DNA of 64,000 nt from Elymus sibiricus (GCA_039707655.1 CM077666.1:392851886-392915885), one strand, 5' to 3'; shown: positions 22,678 through 33,133, numbered from the stretch's first letter. Notes: generated by a model not told the origin, from the sequence alone. Numbers and translations: made by a program.

Positions 22678-22724
22678 GCGAGTACATTCAAAGTACTCAC
22701 CTGGCGTGTCATGCCAGATTGCAG
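22678..22724 (+). other. Double-hairpin block, copy in LTR D
   Basis: The two stems are identical to those in LTR E: GAGTAC/GTACTC (22680-22698) and CTGGC/GCCAG (22701-22717), followed by ATTGCAG and GT. Confidence 0.75.
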
Positions 22725-22987
22725 GTGATGTCGTGATTGCTTGTTTGTTGAGGATCCCGAGGTTGCGCTCTAGGATACGTCCCAGCCAGAGTCCCTGCGG
22801 AGTGGAGTTCATCACCATTGTCGCTGTCCCGCTACTAGAAGTTATTCCGCTACGAGTTGTTCCGCTGCTAGCATAGAGCTATCTGAGTAGGCGTAGTGTC
22901 GCCGTTCCCCTGTAACCTTTGTAATATCGGACCCTTGTACCCGTGTTATTTGCAATACAGAGCTGATTTGTTCTATGCCAAGCAGTG

Positions 22988-23026
22988 CCGTATTCCAGAA
23001 GACTTGATCTCTGGGCTGGAATACGG
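22988..23026 (+). other. 11-bp U5 hairpin of LTR D
   Basis: CCGTATTCCAG (22988-22998) and CTGGAATACGG (23016-23026), identical to the pair in LTR E and at the same distance from the LTR end. Confidence 0.8.
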
Positions 23027-24535
23027 GGTGTTCCGGTCTCTCTGAGCCGGGGTGCCACACAGGTGACAAGTAGCTATAGTAACAAAGAGTGCAGCAAGGT
23101 GGCCCAATCCTTTTTATAGCAAAGGACAAGCCGAAACGATCTCTTATAGTAAGTAAAGCATTCTCGAGGACTCAAGGGAATTTCATCTAGTCACTTTCAT
23201 CATGTTTGTTCGATTCGCGTTTGCTACTTTGATAATTTGATATGTGGGTGGACCGGTGCTTGGGTGCTATTCTTACTTGAACAAGCCTCCCACTTATGAT
23301 TACCCCCTCTCGCAAGTATCCGCAACTACGAAAGAAGAATTAAGATAACTCTAACCATAGCATTAAACATATGGATCCAAATCAACCCCTTAAGGAATAG
23401 CGCATAAACTAGGGTTTAAGCTTCTGTCACTCTAGCAACCCATCATCTAATTACTACTCCACAATGCATTCCCTTAGGCCCAAAGATGGTGAAGTGTCAT
23501 GTCATCGACGTTCACAAGGCACCACTAAGGGAATCAACAATATACATATCATCAAAAAATCGAACGAATACCAAATTCACATGATTACTTATGACAAGAC
23601 TTCTCCCATGTCCTCCAGAACAAAAGTAACTACTCACAAATCATAATCATGCCCAAGATCAGAGAGGTGTTGAATAGCATAATAGATCTGAACATATAAT
23701 CTTCCACAAATAAACCAACTAGCATCAACTACAAGGTGTAATCAACACTACTAGCAACCCACAGGTACCAATCTGAGGTTTTGAGACAAAGATCGAAAAC
23801 AAGAGATGAACTAGGGTTTGAGATGAGATGGTGCTGGTGAATATGTTGATGAAGATTAGTCCTCCCACGATGAGAGGATCGCTGGTGATGTCGATGGCGA
23901 TGATTTTCCCCTCCCGGAGGGAAGCATCCCCGGCAGGATCTCTCCGCCGGAGAGCAAAAGTGCTCCTGCCCAAGTTCCGCCTCGAGACGGCGGCGCACCA
24001 TCCCGAAAGTCTTCTCTATATTTTTTCTAGGGAAAATGGGCTTATATACCAGAAAATGGGGGCCATAGGCTGGCCAGGGGCCCCACGAGGTGCCAGGGCG
24101 CGCCTGGGGAGGGGGAGGGTGGAGCGCCCTGGTGCCTCGTGTGCACCTGGGTGGCCCCCTCCGGTACTTCTTACTTCAAGTATTTTTTATTTATTCCAAA
24201 ATAAATCTCTGTAAAATTTCAGCTCATTTGGAGATGTGCAGAATAGGTATCTCTGACATAGCTTTTTCAGGGCCAGAATTCCAGCTGCCGGCAATCTCCC
24301 TCCTTGTGTGAATCTTGCATATTAAGAGAGAAAAGGCATTAGAATTGCTCCACAAAGTGTTATATTGATTAAAAACACTCTAAATAACAGTAGCAAAACA
24401 TGATGCAAAATGGACGTATCAGGCCTCCACCGACCCCGCCGACCTCGCCAGCTACCTCAGCGGCGCCATGAATGGCCGCCCCGCCGTGTCAATCCTCGGG
24501 AGCCACGGAACCGACGTCGCACGGCTATAAAAAGG

Positions 24536-24545
24536 CCTCCCGAGT
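24536..24545 (+). promoter_or_regulatory. TATA box of LTR H
   Basis: TATAAAAAGG followed by CCTCC inside the GC-rich island, closely similar in flank to the box of LTR E. Confidence 0.6.
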
Positions 24546-25058
24546 TCGCTGCGCCCTCTACCACTCCTCAACCCCTCTCTATAAACCTCCTCGAGCAACC
24601 ACAGGGCCGGGAATGGCCACCTTCCTCGTCTCTGATAACCACGGCCACCGCCACTGTTGTGTTGGTTCTGACGCAACCACAGCCTCTCCCCCTCCATTTC
24701 CTCCACCACTAGATCACTTTTGACCCCACGAACCCAATCCCCCTCTCAATTTTGCTCGGGAGCCACCGTAGACGAAAGCCCCAATTCGTCGCCACCGGAG
24801 CTTCTCAGGAGAGCTCGCCGCCGGCGACTCCGTCCACCCCGAAGGCCGAGAAGGGTACCCAGAGGATCGCCTTGATCTCCTAAGCACGCACATGGCCTCA
24901 GCTTCCCGAGAGGCGCCGCCGTTCGCCAGCGAGGACCGCCGGAGTCCCACCTCTATTCGGCTAGGAGAGAGAGAGAGGGCGCGAGATGACCGGGTCAAAC
25001 CTAACCAGTGGTCTAGGTGGGACCCACTGTCAGCGACCAGCGCCACGCCAGCTCGTCT

Positions 25059-25068
25059 GTAAGTGGAG
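25059..25068 (+). other. Possible 5' splice site in LTR H leader
   Basis: GTAAGTGGAG, identical to the site in LTR E, 523 bp after the TATA box and shortly after a GGGACCCACTGTCAG stretch. Confidence 0.35.
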
Positions 25069-26454
25069 ACGGGTTTCCCCGAGGCCGTTTTCGCACGGGG
25101 AAAATGTATTACCATGAATACGCCTTAGACGTCGGCAGCCCTCCCGTGCGGCCGAGCGACTGGGCCTGGCCCAGTGGCGCCAGACGGGTAAATCCCGCCC
25201 AGGGCGCGCTGCTGCCCATCAGGTTGATGCCTTTCCTTTTTTTTTCTAGCAGATTTCAAATAATCCTACAATAGCCATTTCAAAACCAAATTTGATGATT
25301 TCAATTTCCTGGGATCTCTTAAACCATCCTCTATTAATCCAGCTAGGCTGAACATTTTTCCTAAGCTTTGTTCCTATTGGATCTATTAAATAGTCCATAT
25401 CTTCATTTATTACAGCTTAGAAATTCCCTAGGAAAATCATATGAACTCCAAATCATTTGATTCTTTTTTGATATTCCTCATTTTTCATCTAGTTTATTTT
25501 ATTATTTATTTCAAAATTTTCCAAACAACTTTTTTGTACTGTTTCAAGTTTACGTGGTAATTTCAATATTTTGAAAATAGGAAAAATGGAGGGAAGAAAC
25601 TTTTCAAAAGTTTTGGAGTGCACCCAATCTTTCTGCATGCTCAAGGCAAGCATCTTGAACACTTGATATGGTGAATGCATGGTTAATTGTTTGCAAGAAT
25701 AATTGAATCATGGGTATGTTGAATTTAAATAAAATTTGCATATTGCTAGTTATACATGCATAATCCCTTGATAATATTTTATCTTCATTTGAACAGAAAG
25801 TATGAGTGAGTATGGTTATTTTCACATGTCACATATGCCTATGTTGGTTCGGACTAATCTACAGGAATGAATCAGTCACGAGAAAAGTGACCGTGAGACT
25901 GAAATCTCGTTGTGACGAGAATGATCAGTGAGGGCATGTGGGACATGCCAGATGGTGACCCTGTTGGGTACTACCAAGAAAATATATTGTGCTAACCATT
26001 GCAGGAAAACTTAAACCTCCTGAGTCGACCGTAGATCGAGTCTTGTTCCGGTAACCCCATACTTGTTTTGTGCTGCCACTTGTCCCTGCCACAGGTAGGG
26101 TACGGTTTAGTAAGTTGTTAACCCCTTTCATTGCACACACCGTACAGAGAGGCCATGGTGAAAGATACCAGAGGCCTCTGGTAGGCATGTCACCTGATCA
26201 GGGGGCATGGGTGTATCCAGCTGGGCCGAGAGGGGGGGCACCCCTTGTAATCCGCGCGTTATAAATTGTGATCCCATGCTATTCGAGACGATGGTCTCCC
26301 CGTCTTAGAGTTTTTCTTGAACGATGCTTTGGGTGATTCCTGGCATCTAGAGAGTTAATCTGGTGTGTGCTGGTCAGGTGTGTTTTCAACCCAAAGACCG
26401 TAATGGGAATTAGTCAGCGTCTCGGTGTTGGCTAAATAAATCCTATACACGTGG

Positions 26455-26520
26455 GTAAAGAGTACACCCTCTACAGAGTTATACCTATTCGAATAGCCAT
26501 GTCCGCTGTTAAGGACTACA
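26455..26520 (+). other. Paired-palindrome block, copy in LTR H
   Basis: GTGGGTAAAGAG, then CTCTACAGAG (26469-26478, palindrome with one mismatched pair), then the perfect CTATTCGAATAG (26485-26496), then GTCC (26501-26504) with GGAC (26513-26516). Confidence 0.75.
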
Positions 26521-26702
26521 GTCTGGGTTGGTCAAGTGTCGGTCTTAGTGTCGGTCTTCGGAGGAAATAATTAAAATTGAGCATGATCCATTTTTGCAGG
26601 TCAATTATTGCCATCACTGACGCCAGCATGAATATTATTGTTAACATGAATATTATTGTGGACTACCCTTTTTTCTTCTACGTGCAACCCTGAGTATCTC
26701 TT

Positions 26703-27072
26703 GGGATGGCTAGTCCACCTGGATACTCATTTCTATTTTTTCTGGGTATCACTTGGGATGGCTAGTCCACCTGGATACTCATTTCTATTTTTCTGGGTAT
26801 CACTTGGGATGGCTAGTCCACCTGGATACTCATTTCTATTTTTCTGGGTATCACTTGGGATGGCTAGTCCACCTGGATACTCATTTATATTTTTCTGGGT
26901 ATCACTTGGGATGGCTAGTCCACCTGGATACTCATTTCTATTTTTCTGGGTATCACTTGGGATGGCTAGTCCACCTGGATACTCATTTCTATTTTTCTGG
27001 GTATCACTTGGGATGGCTAGTCCACCTCGATACCCATTTCTATTTTTCTGGGTATCACTTGGGATGGCTAGT
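26703..27072. repeat. 51-bp minisatellite in LTR H, about 7 copies
   Basis: Units begin with GGGATGGCTAGTCCACC at 26703, 26755, 26806, 26857, 26908, 26959, 27010 and 27061. They are almost identical, and the first is 52 bp. Because 51 is a multiple of three, long ORFs appear in several frames on both strands; these are artefacts. Element A inserted in the eighth unit, and the array ends just beyond it at about 34560. Confidence 0.95.
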
Positions 27073-28748
27073 TGATACGTATCCAACGTATCTATAATTT
27101 AGGAAGTATTCATGCCATGTTTATTATAGTTTTATATGATTTTGGTGCACTTTTATATGGCTTTTATTTGATTTTTATGGGCTAACATATTGACCTAGTG
27201 CCCAGTGCCAGTTGCTGTTTTCTGCTTGTTTTTGGTTTTCCAGAAAGTCCATATCAAATGAAGTCAAAATGCAGCGAAACATTTTGACGATTTTTTCTGG
27301 AAGGAAACAGACCCAGGAAGTTTTGGGGGAGCAGCAGAAGACCCACAGGGGCCCCACAAGCCACCAGGGCATGCCACCCCCCAGGCGCGCCCTGGTGCCT
27401 CGTGGGCCCCCTGTGGCACCTCTTTGCATGATTCCAACGCTGAAAAATCATATATATTCAGAAACACCTGAAAGTTAACCTAGATGAGTTTTTACGCCGC
27501 CGCAAGCCTCTGTACCAAGGAGATCCCATCTACAACCCTTTTCGGCACCCTGTCGGAGGGGGGAATCATCACCGGAGGCCATCTTCATCATCCCAGCGGT
27601 CTCCATGATGAGGAGGGAGTAGTTCACCCTCGGGGCTGAGGGTTTGTACCAGTAGCTATGTGTTTTATCTCTCTCTCTCGTGTTCTTGATTTGGCACGAT
27701 CTTGATGTACCGCGAGCTTTATTAATATAGTTGGATCATATGGTGTTTCTCCCTCTCTATCTTGTTGTGATGAATTGAGATTTTACCTTTGAGGTTTCAC
27801 TATTATCGGATTGAATATTTTTATGGATTTGAGAACACTTGATGTATGTCTTGCATATAAATACCCGTGGTGACAATGGGGTATTATATTGATTCACTTG
27901 ATATATGTTTTGGCACTCAACTCGCGGATTCCTGAGGTGACATTGGGGTAATCTATGCATAGGGGTTGATGCATGTTTTCGTCCTACTTTCTCCGGTAGA
28001 AATCTTGGGGCACTCTTTGAAGTTCTTTGTGTGGATTGAATATTATGAATCTGAAGTTGTTTGATGCATATCGTATAATTAACTCATGGATACTTGTGGT
28101 GACATTGGAGTATCTAGGTGACATTAGAGTTGGTTGATGCGTATCATATGGTGTTATTTTAGTACGAACTCTAGGGCTATTTGTGACACCTATAGGAATA
28201 GCTCAATAGATTGATCGGAAAGAATAACTTTGAGGTGGTTTCGTACCCTACAACAATTTCTATCTTATGTTCTCCGCGAATAGGAACTTTGGAGTGATTC
28301 TTTGTCGCATGTTGAGGGATTGTTATATGATCCAATTATGTTAGCATTGTTGAGAGATTGCACTAGTGAAAGTATGAACCCTAGGCCTTGTTTTCAAGCA
28401 TTGCAATACCGTTTTTGCTCACTTTTGTTACTTGCTACTTTGCAGTTTTTTTATTTTCAGATTATAAATATTTATATCTACTATCCATACTACACTTGTA
28501 TCACCATCTCTTCACCAAACTAGTGCACCTATACAATTTACCATTGTATTTGGTGTGCTGGGGACACAAGAGATTTCTTGTATTTGATTGTAGGGTTGTT
28601 TGAGAGTGACCATCTTCATCCTACGCCTCCCACGGATTGATAAACCATAGGTCATCCACTTGAGGGAAAATTGCCACTGTCCTACAAAAATTCTGCGCTT
28701 GGAGGCCCAACACGAGTCTACAAGAATAAAGTTGCGTAGTAGACATCA
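27073..28748 (+). repeat. 5' LTR of element A, 1.68 kb
   Basis: Runs from TGATACGTATCC to GTAGACATCA. It is 235 bp shorter than the 3' LTR because it lacks an internal duplication. Promoter hairpin and TATA box are listed separately. Confidence 0.95.
27343..27457 (+). promoter_or_regulatory. Promoter hairpin and TATA box, 5' LTR of element A
   Basis: Arms 27343-27375 and 27384-27416 (33 bp each, with mismatches) share a CCACCAGGGC core and GGCGCGCC. The repeat starts 270 bp into the LTR and is followed 35 bp later by TATATAT (27451-27457). Confidence 0.8.
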
Positions 28749-28758
28749 AGCTCTTTTC

Positions 28759-28775
28759 TGGCGCCATTGCCGGGG
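28759..28775 (+). other. Primer binding site of element A (tRNA-Asp type)
   Basis: TGGCGCCATTGCCGGGG, 10 bp after the LTR end. One base differs from the site of element B. Confidence 0.9.
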
Positions 28776-28873
28776 AGGTGAGTGCATGAAGGTATATCTT
28801 TAGATCTTGCAATTGAATCTTTTAGTTTCTTGTTTTATCACTAGTTTGGTTTATAAAAGAAAACTACAAAAAA

Positions 28874-29599
28874 ATGGAATTGAGGTTGCCTCATATTATT
28901 CATCTTTATAATGTCTTTCTTGAAAATGATGGATCAGAAAATTGTGCTCAATTGTTAGAAGAAGAATTCAATAAAATGTTTGGCATAAAATCTTTGAATG
29001 ATGAGCATGATTGCAATGTTGCTAGTATGAATTCTTTGAATATCCATGATGCTAGTGATATGAAAAGTCATAAGCTTGGGGATGCTATGTTTGATGAAGA
29101 TGAAATTTTTAGTCCCCCAAGTTTTGATGAGAAAATTTGTTATAATGATAACCATGAAACTTGTCATCATGATTTTAATATTAAATTTGGTTATGTCAAT
29201 CAAGTATCTCATGATAGCTATTTGGTTGAGTTTGCTCCCTCTATTATGAATGAGAAGAAATTTGTTTGTGTGGAGAGTAATAAAAATTCTATGCTTATGT
29301 ATCATGACAAGAATGCTTTGTGTGATGGATATATTGTTGAATTTCTTCATGATGCTACTGAAAATTATTATGAGAGAGGATCATATGCTTGTAGGTGTTG
29401 CAATAATATCAAGTTTCCTCTCTATGTGTTGAAAGTTTTGAAGTCATGCTTGTTTTGCCTTCCTATGCTAGTTGATTCTTGTTCCCATGAATTGTTTTCT
29501 CACAAAATCCCTATGCATAGGAAGTGTGTTAGGCTTAAATGTGCTAGTCATATGCTTCATGATGCTCTCTTTGTGTTTCAATTCTTTACTTTTATGTGA
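28874..29599 (+). CDS. Orphan ORF of element A (241 aa)
   Basis: ATG at 28874, about 100 bp after the primer site. I recognise no domain. The N-terminal half is acidic and rich in Asn, Asp and His. Residues about 165-180 hold YYERGSYACRCC. Next is a hydrophobic, Leu/Cys-rich stretch (about 185-205) that could be a membrane helix, and then PMHRKCVRLKCASHMLHDAL near the C-terminus. Element B has a diverged, broken homologue in the same position with the same order of motifs, so the protein has been under some constraint within this group. It is not gag-like in motif. Possible roles are an accessory or envelope-like protein; unknown. Confidence 0.7.
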   Translation: MELRLPHIIHLYNVFLENDGSENCAQLLEEEFNKMFGIKSLNDEHDCNVASMNSLNIHDASDMKSHKLGDAMFDEDEIFSPPSFDEKICYNDNHETCHHDFNIKFGYVNQVSHDSYLVEFAPSIMNEKKFVCVESNKNSMLMYHDKNALCDGYIVEFLHDATENYYERGSYACRCCNNIKFPLYVLKVLKSCLFCLPMLVDSCSHELFSHKIPMHRKCVRLKCASHMLHDALFVFQFFTFM

Positions 29600-29699
29600 G
29601 CATCATTGAAATCATCATGCCTAGCTAAAAGGCATTAAAGGAAAGCGCTTGTTGGGAGACAACCCAACACTTAAACCTACTGTTTTTGTGTGTTCACAT

Positions 29700-31140
29700 G
29701 ATTAATCTACTGTAGTAATCATGTTTTATGTGTTTTCTTTCAATAATGTGCCAAGTAAAGCCTTTGGGATAGTGTGAATACTTGTTGATTTGGTTCTGTG
29801 CAAAAACAGAAACTTTTGTGTCCAGTGCTGGAATTTCTATTCTGTACTGGAGCGTGAAAAAATTCTGAAAGTTTTACACAGTATTGGGTTACAAATTTTT
29901 TACGTTTTCCTAATTTTTCATAATTTTTGGAGGTACAGAAGTATGGTTTTTAAATCGCTGACTACATGTTGTTCTGTTTTTGACAGATTCTGTTTCCGGT
30001 GCATAATTTGCTTGTTTTAGTGTTTCCATAGCTTATATTGAGTAATATAAATTGTGGAAATGATAGAATACAGTAGGTATTATGTGATAATAATTATTAA
30101 ACTTGTCTTGACAGTACCTAAGTGGATGATTTATTTTTATCATACTAACCTATCTCACAAGTTCCGTTAAGTTTTGTGTGATTGAAGTTTTCAAGTTTTG
30201 GGTGAGATATCGATACGAGGAGAATAAGGAGTGGCAAGACCCTAAGCTTGGGGATGCCCAAGGCACCCCAAGGTAATATTCAAGGAAGACCCAAGCAACT
30301 AAGCTTGGGGATGCCCCGGAAGGCATCCCCTCTTTCGCCTTCAACATTATCGGTAACCTTACTTGGAGCTATATTTTTATTCATCACATAATATGAGTTT
30401 TTCTTGGAGCATCATTTTATTTTGTTGAGATTTGCTTGCTGTTATCAATAATAATGTTTTGTATCTTTTATTTCAATAAAATTCCAAGTATAGCCTTTAC
30501 CATGCTCAGTTTGCAAGTTTATGTGTTGCTGTTTGAAAACAGAAAGTTTTCTGTTATGTCCAGAATATTACTGAATAGTCAGAACATGATAAAAATCTGA
30601 AATTTTTACACAGTAATCATGAATGAGTTTTCTGTCATGTGGTAATTTTTCAGAATTTTTGGAGTTAGGGAAGTATGGATTCTTATTCCCCTTTTACAGA
30701 CTATTCTGTTTTGGCAGATTGCTGTTATAGTTGCATTGTTTGCATATGTTTGCTTGTTTAATGTTTCAATTTGAGGATAGGAGTATTAAATATGAAGAGG
30801 CATTTAGTATGCAATGTGTAATTATAACTTTTGTGATTTGCTACAGTTGAGAATGTTAAGGTTTTGAGTTGATTTATACTAACTTATCTCACGGGTTCTT
30901 GTTGAGTTTCGTGTGGATGAAGTTTTTAAGATTTAGGGAAACCGTGATATGAGAGGAATTAAGGAGACACAAAAGCTCAAGATTGGGGATGCCCAAGGCA
31001 CCCCAAGATAACATTCCAAGAAGTCTCAAGCAACTAAGCTTGGGGATGCCCCGGTAGGCATCCCACCTTTCTTCATCAACACCTATCGGTTAGCCTAAGT
31101 TTTTACTTGTTCACATGATATGTGCTATTCTTGGATTGTC
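29700..31140 (+). repeat. Two diverged tandem copies of a non-coding module in element A
   Basis: About 29740-30470 and 30470-31140 align as two diverged copies. Both have an AAACAGAAA segment near the start, a TTTTTCAGAATTTTTGGAG-like segment in the middle and the AAGCTTGGGGATGCC hairpin pair at the end. Element B has a single copy (about 61190-61880). ORF 29790-30020 lies in this module and is not supported. Confidence 0.75.
30240..31075 (+). other. Polypurine-like hairpin motifs in element A
   Basis: AAGCTTGGGGATGCC occurs at about 30244 and 30302, and again near 31036; a variant is near 30982. The second motif of each pair continues as a perfect 9-bp inverted repeat, GGGGATGCC and GGCATCCCC with a short loop. 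The motif resembles the sequence just before the 3' LTR (32612-32626). Confidence 0.65.
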
Positions 31141-31559
31141 CTTTTATTTTAATTTTGTTTGATGTTTTAATAAAAAATATCAAGATCTGAAATCTTTATT
31201 TGGAGAGAGTCCTCACATAGCTACTTAATTGTTTGACTACTCATTGATCTTCACTTATATCTTTTTGGAGTAGTTTGTCATTTACTCTTGTGCTGCACTT
31301 ATATCCTATGAGTAAATTGTGAAAGAATTGAATATCATAAAGTTGAAATTATATGTGCTTCATATGCTTGTATCATGCCTAGTAGTAGTTTCACATTGGG
31401 TTTAGAAAGTGAAATCTATTGAAGCTTGACAATCACAATATTGGTCATACAAGCAATTCATGAATGATTAGTATAAGGAAGAGAACTTTCACATATAAAT
31501 ATATTATCTTGGACAACTTTTATGATTGTGAATACCAATTAATTATTTTCAAACTTGAG

Positions 31560-32626
31560 CAAATTAGTTGAAGTTGGACAAGGAAGACAACGTAATGAGT
31601 TATGTTTGGGTATATTTGCATAGAAGTTATATTGTTATGGATCCTCCAACATGTGGTGCTTGCTTAGGATCTTTTGCTAGCCAAAAATTCGTACTAAGTA
31701 GAGATACTACTTGTGCATCCAAAAACCATTAAACCAAGTTTCTTGCCATGAGTGTCCACCATATCTACCTATGGATTGAATAAGATCCTTCATGTAACTT
31801 GTCATCGGTGCAAAAAGCAATAAAAATTGCTCCTAAAATATGTATGATCTTTTATTGCAAGGGAAAATAAGCGTTGTACGAACTTGTGATGGTAAAGAAA
31901 TAAAAGCGATGGACTGCATAATAAAGGTTGCTATCACAAGGGGCAATATAACATGATGTTCCTTTGCATTAAGAGCTTGTGCATCCAAAAATAAAAAGCG
32001 CATGACAACCTTTGCTTCCCTCTGCGAAGGGCCTATCTTTTACTTTTATGTATTTACTTTTATGCAAGAGTCAGTACTATTACTTCTCATTTCAACCTTA
32101 ATTATTCTCTAGTTGGCAAGCATCATGTGGTGGGGAAAGATCCAGGCACATATGGCCAGTCAAACATATTTGATCATGAATTATTATTGTTGACAATTAT
32201 CTCTATGATAAATAAGTTGGGAGGCGAAACATTAAGCCCCTATCTTTCTCTGTGTTTGATGGATGCCATTTGTTCTAAAAATATGCTTTGAGTACTAGCA
32301 ATCATATAAGACTAAATGATAATTGAGTATGTGGAGCTCTTACTTAGACTTTGTTGAAATTAAGTTATTGTTTGGTGACTAAGAACATAGGTTGTTAAGT
32401 TTCAAGAGAATGCATTGTTTGAACCATAACATGTGAATTGATTGCTACTTTATCATGATGAGTTTTATGAAATGAGCTATTGTTTATGATATATAATGAT
32501 GCTAGAAAAAGTGATTGAAATTATCATTGATCAAACTTATGCACTATGCTAGCATTCACACTTCATAAATTATTTCTTTTATCATTTACCTACTCGAGGA
32601 CGAGCAGGAATTAAGCTTAGTGATGC
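31560..32626 (+). other. Conserved non-coding 3' region and polypurine tract of element A
   Basis: No ORF. Several blocks are shared with element I (inverted, 14131-15160) and element B (62500-63374). They include the TTCCCTCTGCGAAGGGCC string at 32016-32033 and the segment around 31690 ending in GATACTACTTGTGCATCC. The last bases, GAGGACGAGCAGGAATTAAG and following, precede the LTR and include the presumed plus-strand primer. Confidence 0.7.
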
Positions 32627-32896
32627 TGATACGTCTCCAACGTATCTATAATTTATGAAGTATTCATGCCATGTTTATTATAGTTTTATATGATTTTGGT
32701 GCACTTTTATATGGCTTTTATATGATTTTTATGGACTAACATATTGACCTAGTGCCCAGTGCCAGTTGCTATTTTCTGCTTGTTTTTGATTTTCCAGAAA
32801 ATCCATATCAAATGAAGTCCAAATGCAGCGAAACTTTTTGATGATTTTTTCTGGAAGGAAACAGACCCAGGAAGCTTCAGGGGAGTAGCAGAAGAC

Positions 32897-33010
32897 CCAC
32901 AGGGGCCCCACAAGCCACCAGGGCGCGCCACCCTCCAGGCGCGCCCTGGTGCCTCGTGGGCCCCCTGTGGCACCTCTTTGCGTGATTCCAACGCTGAAAA
33001 ATCATATATA
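32897..33010 (+). promoter_or_regulatory. Promoter hairpin 1 and TATA box, 3' LTR of element A
   Basis: Arms 32897-32929 and 32938-32970, 33 bp each with a few mismatches and an 8-bp loop, start 270 bp into the LTR. TATATA follows at 33005. Confidence 0.85.
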
Positions 33011-33133
33011 TTCAGAAACCCCCGAAAGTTAACCTAGATGAGTTTTTACGCCGCCGCAAGCCTCTGTACCAAGGAGATCCCACCTACAGCCCTTTTATGG
33101 CACCAAGACCCACTGGAGGGGGGCCACCCAGTG

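Larger units (their letters stand above)
18666..23059 (+). mobile_element. Solo LTR D, 4.4 kb, TSD CAGGT
   Basis: Starts TGTAACACCCC and ends GGTGCCACA, with perfect CAGGT copies at 18661-18665 and 23060-23064. It has no primer site and no internal domain. It belongs to the family of E: the last 100 bp are almost identical and many U3 stretches align (for example 19360-19440 with 7330-7410). It is younger than element I because it lies in its LTR. The size and abundance as solo LTR recall Sukkula-type LARD LTRs (low-confidence inference). ORFs at 19889-21048 lie in the GC island and are not supported. Confidence 0.9.
12629..24421 (-). mobile_element. Element I: defective Athila-like Gypsy retrotransposon
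   Basis: Minus-strand element with two LTRs (5' LTR 24421-18497, itself split by solo LTR D; 3' LTR 14130-12629), a tRNA-Asp-type primer site (18468-18485) and a polypurine tract next to the 3' LTR. Flanks TGCCT and GGCCT differ at one of five bases, consistent with an aged target-site duplication. Coding content is gag-protease, the start of reverse transcriptase and a coiled-coil ORF; RT catalytic core, RNase H and integrase are gone. It is probably mobilised in trans if at all. LTR and primer type put it in the Athila group (Sabrina/WHAM-like by memory). Confidence 0.9.
18497..24421 (-). repeat. 5' LTR of element I, interrupted by solo LTR D
   Basis: Pieces 18497-18665 and 23065-24421 together match the 1.5 kb LTR at 12629-14130. 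Solo LTR D occupies 18666-23059 between CAGGT copies. The promoter hairpin lies at about 24075-24151, again with its edge 270 bp from the LTR end at 24421, with a TATATAAG on the minus strand near 24040. Confidence 0.9.
24427..27072 (+). repeat. 5' LTR of element H, piece 2
   Basis: Continues LTR H after element I. It contains the GC-rich island with TATA box (to about 25.22 kb), an AT-rich stretch, the paired-palindrome block near 26470 and a 51-bp minisatellite into which element A has inserted. The three LTR pieces add up to about 4.67 kb. ORFs at 24410-25115 are in the GC island and unsupported. Confidence 0.75.

Noticed and set aside
26656..27097. Three long overlapping ORFs (114-139 codons) on both strands
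   Set aside because: They are translations of a 51-bp minisatellite whose length is a multiple of three, so open frames arise automatically.
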